Assembly: GCA_026985625.1 (NCBI GenBank)
Contig: JALSQC010000250.1
Location: forward strand, 1-9,804
Direction: 5' to 3'
Source: Bacteroidales bacterium
Lineage (GTDB): Bacteria; Bacteroidota; Bacteroidia; Bacteroidales; JAFGXI01
DNA length: 9,804 nt
Part shown: positions 6,809 through 9,804 of the stretch, one piece after another
Layout of the letters: the number at the start of each line of letters is the position of its first letter
Position numbering within the stretch: position 1 is the first letter of the stretch
Notes under the pieces: model-generated
The model's input: the letters and a program-made list of their open reading frames with translations, nothing else
Told to the model about the DNA's origin: nothing
Database searches by the model: none
Made by a program: the position numbers and the translations under genes

Positions 6809-7933
6809 TTAAGTTGCACAACTTGCATTAGGGTCTATTTGCACTACTTTTGTTGGATCTAATTTCTCGTTACGTTCGTTTAGAGCATCAATAACTTTTG
6901 TTGCTAAATCGTTAAATGCTTTTCCTGTAATACTTTCGTTATTTAGAGCAATAGGATTTCCGTTATCGCCACCTTCGCGAATAGATTGAACCAAAGGAAT
7001 TTGTCCAAGCAAAGGTATATTTTCTTTTTCGGAAAGATTTTTTAATCCATCTTTACCAAAGATATAATATTTATTATCCGGTAATTCTTCGGGTGTAAAC
7101 CACGACATATTTTCTATTAGTCCTAAAATAGGAACGTTTATTGTTTCGTTGCGAAACATGCTTATTCCTTTTATTGCATCGGCAACGGCAACTGGTTGCG
7201 GTGTGCTTACAATTACGCCTCCCGTAACAGGAATTGTTTGCACCATTGTTAAATGAATATCGCCTGTGCCCGGAGGTAAATCTAAAAGTAAATAATCTAA
7301 TTCGCCCCAAATTGTATCATTTATAAACTGTTTAAGTGCACTTGTTGCCATTGAGCCTCGCCAAATAATGGCATCTTCGGGTCTTACAAAAAAGGCTATA
7401 GATAAAATTTTTACACCGTATTTTTCAATAGGAACAATTTTATCTTTTCCATTTACTTTTTTTAAATAAGGACGTTCTCCCTCTACATTAAACATTTTAG
7501 GTATAGACGGCCCATAAATATCGGCGTCTAAAAGCCCTACTTTTGCACCTTTACTTGCCAAAGATACTGCTAAGTTAGAAGCAACTGTTGATTTTCCGAC
7601 TCCTCCTTTACCCGATGCTACGGCAATAATATTTTTAACTCCTTTTAGCGATTCCTCTTCTTGTGATTTTATTGGTGCTGCCGCTATTTTATTTGCAGTC
7701 TTAATATTTGCCTCTATATCGGAACCAACAAGAGCTTTTATTGTTGCCTCGCAAGCTTTTACTATAGATTTTTCGAATGGAGAATTGGCATTAGGAAAAA
7801 TAATTGTAAAACTTATTTTTTTTCCTTCGATTTTTAAATCAGAAACCATGTTTAAAGATACTATATCCATATTTTTATCAGGATAACGAACTTTACCCAA
7901 AGCTTCCAATACTTTTTCGCGTGTATATTCCAT
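6809..7933 (-). CDS. mrp: Mrp/ApbC-family P-loop ATPase, iron-sulfur cluster carrier
   Basis: 374-residue cytosolic protein of the Mrp/NBP35 family, which binds and transfers Fe-S clusters to apoproteins. Residues 1-80 form a MIP18/DUF59 domain. From about residue 98 a SIMIBI ATPase domain follows, with the deviant Walker A GKGGVGKS at 108-115, switch block LLDADIYGPSIP and LLLDLPPGTGD. The usual family region NMSxFxCxxC reads NMSWFTPEELPDNKYYIFG here, so the cluster-binding CxxC pair is absent. The only cysteines are Cys61 and Cys372, the latter in the C-terminal SCAT. I recall the same TPxELP variant from other Bacteroidota Mrp proteins, so it looks like a lineage trait rather than damage. 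The start ATG at 7931-7933 is supported by a -7 box 17 bp upstream. It lies 41 bp after the atl stop, so read-through from yraN-atl may add to its own promoter. Fe-S carrier function is inferred from the family. Confidence 0.92.
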   Translation of the reverse strand: MEYTREKVLEALGKVRYPDKNMDIVSLNMVSDLKIEGKKISFTIIFPNANSPFEKSIVKACEATIKALVGSDIEANIKTANKIAAAPIKSQEEESLKGVKNIIAVASGKGGVGKSTVASNLAVSLASKGAKVGLLDADIYGPSIPKMFNVEGERPYLKKVNGKDKIVPIEKYGVKILSIAFFVRPEDAIIWRGSMATSALKQFINDTIWGELDYLLLDLPPGTGDIHLTMVQTIPVTGGVIVSTPQPVAVADAIKGISMFRNETINVPILGLIENMSWFTPEELPDNKYYIFGKDGLKNLSEKENIPLLGQIPLVQSIREGGDNGNPIALNNESITGKAFNDLATKVIDALNERNEKLDPTKVVQIDPNASCAT

Positions 7934-7950
7934 AATTATTATTTTTTTTA

Positions 7951-7958
7951 CAAAGGTA
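7951..7958 (-). promoter_or_regulatory. Candidate -7 box (TAnnTTTG) for mrp
   Basis: The minus strand reads TACCTTTG, a full TAnnTTTG match with a non-A/T spacer, 17 bp before the mrp ATG, in the 41-bp gap after atl. The C pair makes a chance match less likely in this AT-rich DNA. No -33 TTG is seen; that position falls within the end of atl. The leader would be about 10 nt. Confidence 0.5.
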
Positions 7959-7974
7959 AACTAATTTAGATTAA

Positions 7975-8298
7975 TTATATATTAGGATCCCAAAAATGTT
8001 TATTAAAATCTAAAATTTTATCTTTTTTAACATAAATACCTTCGCTCTCTAGTAATTCTTTCATAGTATTTTTACCTTCAAAATATTTTTTACCTGTTAA
8101 AATGCCAAATCTATTAACGACTCTATGTGCAGGTATAGAGAAACCTTTATTTTTAAAATAAGCATTTAATGCCCAACCAACCATTCGCGATGCCTTAGGA
8201 GATGATATGTATTTTGCTATTGCCCCGTATGTTGTTACTCTACCAAAAGGTATTTTTTCTACAACTTTATAGACTTTATTAAAAAAATTATCTGACAT
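7975..8298 (-). CDS. Alkyltransferase-like protein (ATL), MGMT family without the reactive cysteine
   Basis: 107-residue protein of the DNA-binding domain of O6-alkylguanine-DNA alkyltransferases. The methyl-acceptor motif PCHRV is PAHRV here (56-60), with Ala57 replacing the nucleophilic cysteine, so it cannot act as a suicide alkyltransferase. In size and layout it matches Schizosaccharomyces pombe Atl1 (108 residues), which binds O6-alkylguanine and flags it for nucleotide excision repair. Tyr24 (TTYG) and Arg38 (SRMVG) match the tyrosine and arginine finger that flip the base in that protein, and NRFGxLTGK follows. ATLs of E. coli (YbaZ) and fission yeast have Trp at the cysteine position, so Ala is a variant. 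I use the ATG at 8296-8298; a TTG three codons earlier would overlap the yraN stop. It starts 5 bp after yraN ends, so the two are surely co-transcribed. It may be wrongly named methylated-DNA cysteine methyltransferase by similarity. Confidence 0.85.
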   Translation of the reverse strand: MSDNFFNKVYKVVEKIPFGRVTTYGAIAKYISSPKASRMVGWALNAYFKNKGFSIPAHRVVNRFGILTGKKYFEGKNTMKELLESEGIYVKKDKILDFNKHFWDPNI

Positions 8299-8303
8299 AA
8301 TTT

Positions 8304-8669
8304 TCAAATTATATTTGGATTAAAAGCATCTTTAATGTGTTTAATCTCGGTTTTGTTTTTGTTTAAGATTATTGATATTACGTCGAATCTTGTATCTAAG
8401 TTAATATTATTTTTTTCGATATAATTTTGTGTTGCTTCAATTAAAAATTGTTGTTTTTTAAAATTAACAGCCTCCTCAGGCATTCCAAAATAATCGGAAC
8501 TACGTGTTTTTACTTCTACAATAATAAGTTCTTTATTTTTTATACAAATAATATCTATTTCTTTTTTGTTAAAAAACCAATTTGTCTCAAGTATTTTATA
8601 TCCTTTTGATATTAAATATTTGTATGCTAATTTTTCGCCTTTATCACCAAAAATCTTATTTTTACTCAT
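8304..8669 (-). CDS. yraN: YraN/UPF0102 family nuclease-like protein
   Basis: 121-residue protein of the widespread YraN family, which has a restriction-endonuclease/Holliday-resolvase-like PD-(D/E)XK fold but no firmly established role. The conserved pieces are present in order: GDKGEKLAYKYL (Glu12), GYKILETNW, the metal-site motif KEIDII with Glu37 and Asp39, IIVEVKTR with Glu52 and Lys54, and RFDVI near 94-98. All likely metal and catalytic residues are kept. The length is usual for the family. The start ATG at 8667-8669 begins MSKNKIFGDKGE, as expected. It is first in a minus-strand unit with atl 5 bp downstream and then mrp. Its upstream spacer (8670-8770) is shared with the divergent DUF4412-like gene and holds only an imperfect -7 box for this side (TTTATTTG, about 8685-8692). 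Nuclease activity is inferred from the fold, not shown. Confidence 0.9.
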   Translation of the reverse strand: MSKNKIFGDKGEKLAYKYLISKGYKILETNWFFNKKEIDIICIKNKELIIVEVKTRSSDYFGMPEEAVNFKKQQFLIEATQNYIEKNNINLDTRFDVISIILNKNKTEIKHIKDAFNPNII

Positions 8670-8703
8670 AAAAAAAATTATATAACAAATAAAAGTAATA
8701 TAA

Positions 8704-8738
8704 TTTGTAAAATATTAAAAAAAAATTACATAACTTTG
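8704..8738 (+). promoter_or_regulatory. Candidate Bacteroidota promoter for the DUF4412-like gene
   Basis: A TTTG (8704-8707) and a perfect -7 box TAACTTTG (8731-8738) are separated by 23 bp, slightly long but within the loose spacing seen in Bacteroidota. The -7 box is 32 bp before the ATG at 8771. This is the only promoter in the window where both elements are seen. Confidence 0.55.
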
Positions 8739-8770
8739 TAGCATCAATTCAAAAAACACACACAATTAAA

Positions 8771-9463
8771 ATGAAAAAAGTAAAATATTATTTAATATTC
8801 TTAGTATTTTTAATAGGATTGCCCGTATTTTCGCAGCCTAAAAAATCTCCTGATTTACAAAAACCGTCTTTAGAAAATTCTTTCGAAGGAAAAATTGATT
8901 TTGTTTGGGAAAAATATCAAGATACAACAAATTATTCTTACATAGTTAAAGGTAGAAAAGTTAGATTGGAAACTTACGATAATTGTAGTTGCAAAAAACC
9001 CAACTGGATAATTTTTGACCTTGATGCCGGAACAATAACCGCGTTTGAAGCTTCGCGAAAAATTTATAAAAACATTTTAACAAAAAAATATATAAAAGAA
9101 CCATCGGAAGATTTTAAAATTATTGCAGGTGACAATGTTAGAAATACAAAATATATAAATGGTTATAAATGTTACCAATGGCGAGTAAAAAATGTTAAAG
9201 AAAATTCTGAAGTAGCTTTTTGGGTAGCTTTTGATAATTTTAATTTTTTTACCGATTTTTTAAAACTATGGAATCGTCGCGAGAAACATGCCCGTTATTT
9301 TTTGCAAATACCTAATACTACAGGATATTTTCCAATGTTATCGGTTGAAAGAACTGTATTACGAGAAGTAAAACAACGTTTAAAAGTTACAAAAATTACA
9401 AAAAAACCTATTCCCGATTCTATGTTTGAGATTCCTAAGGGATTTGTTAATTACGATAATTAA
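8771..9463 (+). CDS. Exported DUF4412-like protein of unknown function
   Basis: 230-residue protein with a Sec signal peptide at about 1-21 (MKKVKYY, hydrophobic core, ending VFSQ as is common in Bacteroidota). No lipobox cysteine follows the core, so it should be soluble in the periplasm or secreted rather than a lipoprotein. The mature part begins with FEGKIDFVWEKY, then IVKGRKVRLETYD, IIFDLDAGTITAF, INGYKCYQWRV and a closing SMFEIPKGF. This series of beta-strand segments (protein 'permits measuring' change by a small-molecule-like barrel) is the pattern I associate with DUF4412 and LolA/LolB-like lipid-binding folds. That assignment is by eye and uncertain. Cysteines are Cys72, Cys74 and Cys134. 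There is no T9SS sorting domain. It is a single-gene plus-strand unit, divergent from yraN, with its own promoter and a hairpin straight after the stop. A role in envelope biology is likely from export alone; nothing more specific can be said. Confidence 0.7.
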   Translation: MKKVKYYLIFLVFLIGLPVFSQPKKSPDLQKPSLENSFEGKIDFVWEKYQDTTNYSYIVKGRKVRLETYDNCSCKKPNWIIFDLDAGTITAFEASRKIYKNILTKKYIKEPSEDFKIIAGDNVRNTKYINGYKCYQWRVKNVKENSEVAFWVAFDNFNFFTDFLKLWNRREKHARYFLQIPNTTGYFPMLSVERTVLREVKQRLKVTKITKKPIPDSMFEIPKGFVNYDN

Positions 9464-9494
9464 AAAAACAGGTAAGTTTAACTTACCCGTTTTT
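9464..9494. terminator. Bidirectional terminator between the DUF4412-like gene and the T9SS type B gene
   Basis: A stem GGTAAG/CTTACC (9471-9476 with 9482-9487) and loop TTTAA are extended on both sides by a C-G pair and A/T arms, interrupted by one A-C mismatch. A runs precede it and T runs follow it. It starts right at the stop codon of the plus-strand gene and is 23 bp beyond the stop of the converging minus-strand gene, so it can serve both. Confidence 0.8.
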
Positions 9495-9517
9495 ATTATA
9501 CTATTTGTAAATAATAG

Positions 9518-9804
9518 TTATCTTATTAATGTTACCGGTCCTGTTTTTATTAATCCGTTTCCTAAGTTAATAATATATAAATATCCTGCAACAGGTAATG
9601 GTTTTCCTTTATAAGTTCCGTCCCATTGATTTGATGTTGTTTTGTAATCGTAACCACTTCCCTCGAAAGTAAATACTTCGTTTCCCCAACGGTTAAAAAT
9701 TTGTATTTTTATATTTTTATAAGCCTCTATGTTTATAATATTCCAAGTATCATTATAACCATCGTTATTTGGTGTAATTGCTGATGGAATTTGTAAAGGT
9801 ATAT
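9518..9804 (-). CDS. C-terminal end of a T9SS type B (gliding-motility-associated) surface protein
   Basis: The last 94 codons of a gene that enters from beyond the right edge; the stop codon is at 9518-9520. The translation has IPSAITPNNDGYNDTWNI, IKIQIFNRWGNEVF, WDGTYKGKPLPVAGYLYII and a final GPVTLIR. This is the type B C-terminal sorting domain (CHU_C, 'gliding motility-associated C-terminal domain'), which directs large surface adhesins or repeat proteins through the type IX secretion system. The NNDGxND, NRWGxxVF and WDG landmarks are all intact, so export competence is expected. The passenger domain is outside the window, so its function is unknown. Such proteins are often several hundred to thousands of residues long. 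The gene ends at the shared hairpin with the DUF4412-like gene. Confidence 0.92.
   Translation of the reverse strand, partial: IPLQIPSAITPNNDGYNDTWNIINIEAYKNIKIQIFNRWGNEVFTFEGSGYDYKTTSNQWDGTYKGKPLPVAGYLYIINLGNGLIKTGPVTLIR

Noticed and set aside
7074..7310. 78-codon minus-strand open frame overlapping mrp
   Set aside because: It is an out-of-frame reading of mrp, with Arg/Asn-rich composition and no family resemblance.
8299..8307. Extended N-terminus of the ATL protein from a TTG at 8305-8307
   Set aside because: It adds only three residues and overlaps the yraN stop; the ATG at 8296-8298 gives an Atl1-like length.
9426..9614. 62-codon plus-strand open frame at the end of the DUF4412-like gene
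   Set aside because: It runs through a terminator and antisense to the T9SS type B sorting domain, whose translation is clearly real.
1..9804. Mobile element, phage or defence island
   Set aside because: No transposase, integrase, terminal repeats, attachment site, tRNA or CRISPR repeat was seen, and base composition is even across the window.

Overview
The window looks like chromosomal DNA from a low-GC member of the Bacteroidota. Four things point there. Two genes encode type IX secretion system (T9SS) C-terminal sorting domains, one type A and one type B. Succinate dehydrogenase/fumarate reductase has the CAB order with a single five-helix cytochrome b. Several start codons are preceded by a TAnnTTTG element (the Bacteroidota -7 box) rather than a clear Shine-Dalgarno sequence. 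Mrp has a form I associate with this phylum. The genus cannot be named from this sequence.

Layout, left to right. Positions 1-1828, all minus strand: the 5' end of a 3-methyladenine DNA glycosylase gene, a guanine deaminase gene (guaD) and a secreted T9SS type A repeat protein. A strong hairpin terminator (1871-1898) separates these from the minus-strand operon sdhC-sdhA-sdhB (5341 down to 1921), which encodes the complete menaquinone-linked succinate:quinone oxidoreductase/fumarate reductase. A 166-bp divergent spacer leads to a plus-strand arginine deiminase gene (5508-6734). A bidirectional terminator (6747-6778) follows, where it meets the minus-strand mrp gene (6809-7933). Upstream of mrp on the same strand lie an alkyltransferase-like protein gene (atl) and yraN, 5 bp apart. 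Divergent from yraN is a plus-strand gene for an exported DUF4412-like protein (8771-9463). A third hairpin separates it from the 3' end of a minus-strand gene for a T9SS type B protein that runs off the window.

The genes cover central anaerobic or microaerobic energy metabolism (Sdh/Frd), arginine and guanine catabolism that releases ammonia, Fe-S cluster delivery (Mrp, relevant to enzymes such as SdhB), alkylated-base repair or recognition (glycosylase and ATL), and surface protein export. I see no tRNA, rRNA, CRISPR array, insertion sequence or phage gene, and no gene-free stretch longer than 300 bases. This is mostly housekeeping DNA. The points most worth a second look are the ATL-YraN pair, the Mrp lacking its CxxC motif, and a substitution in the arginine deiminase active-site loop. 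No clearly new multi-gene system is visible.
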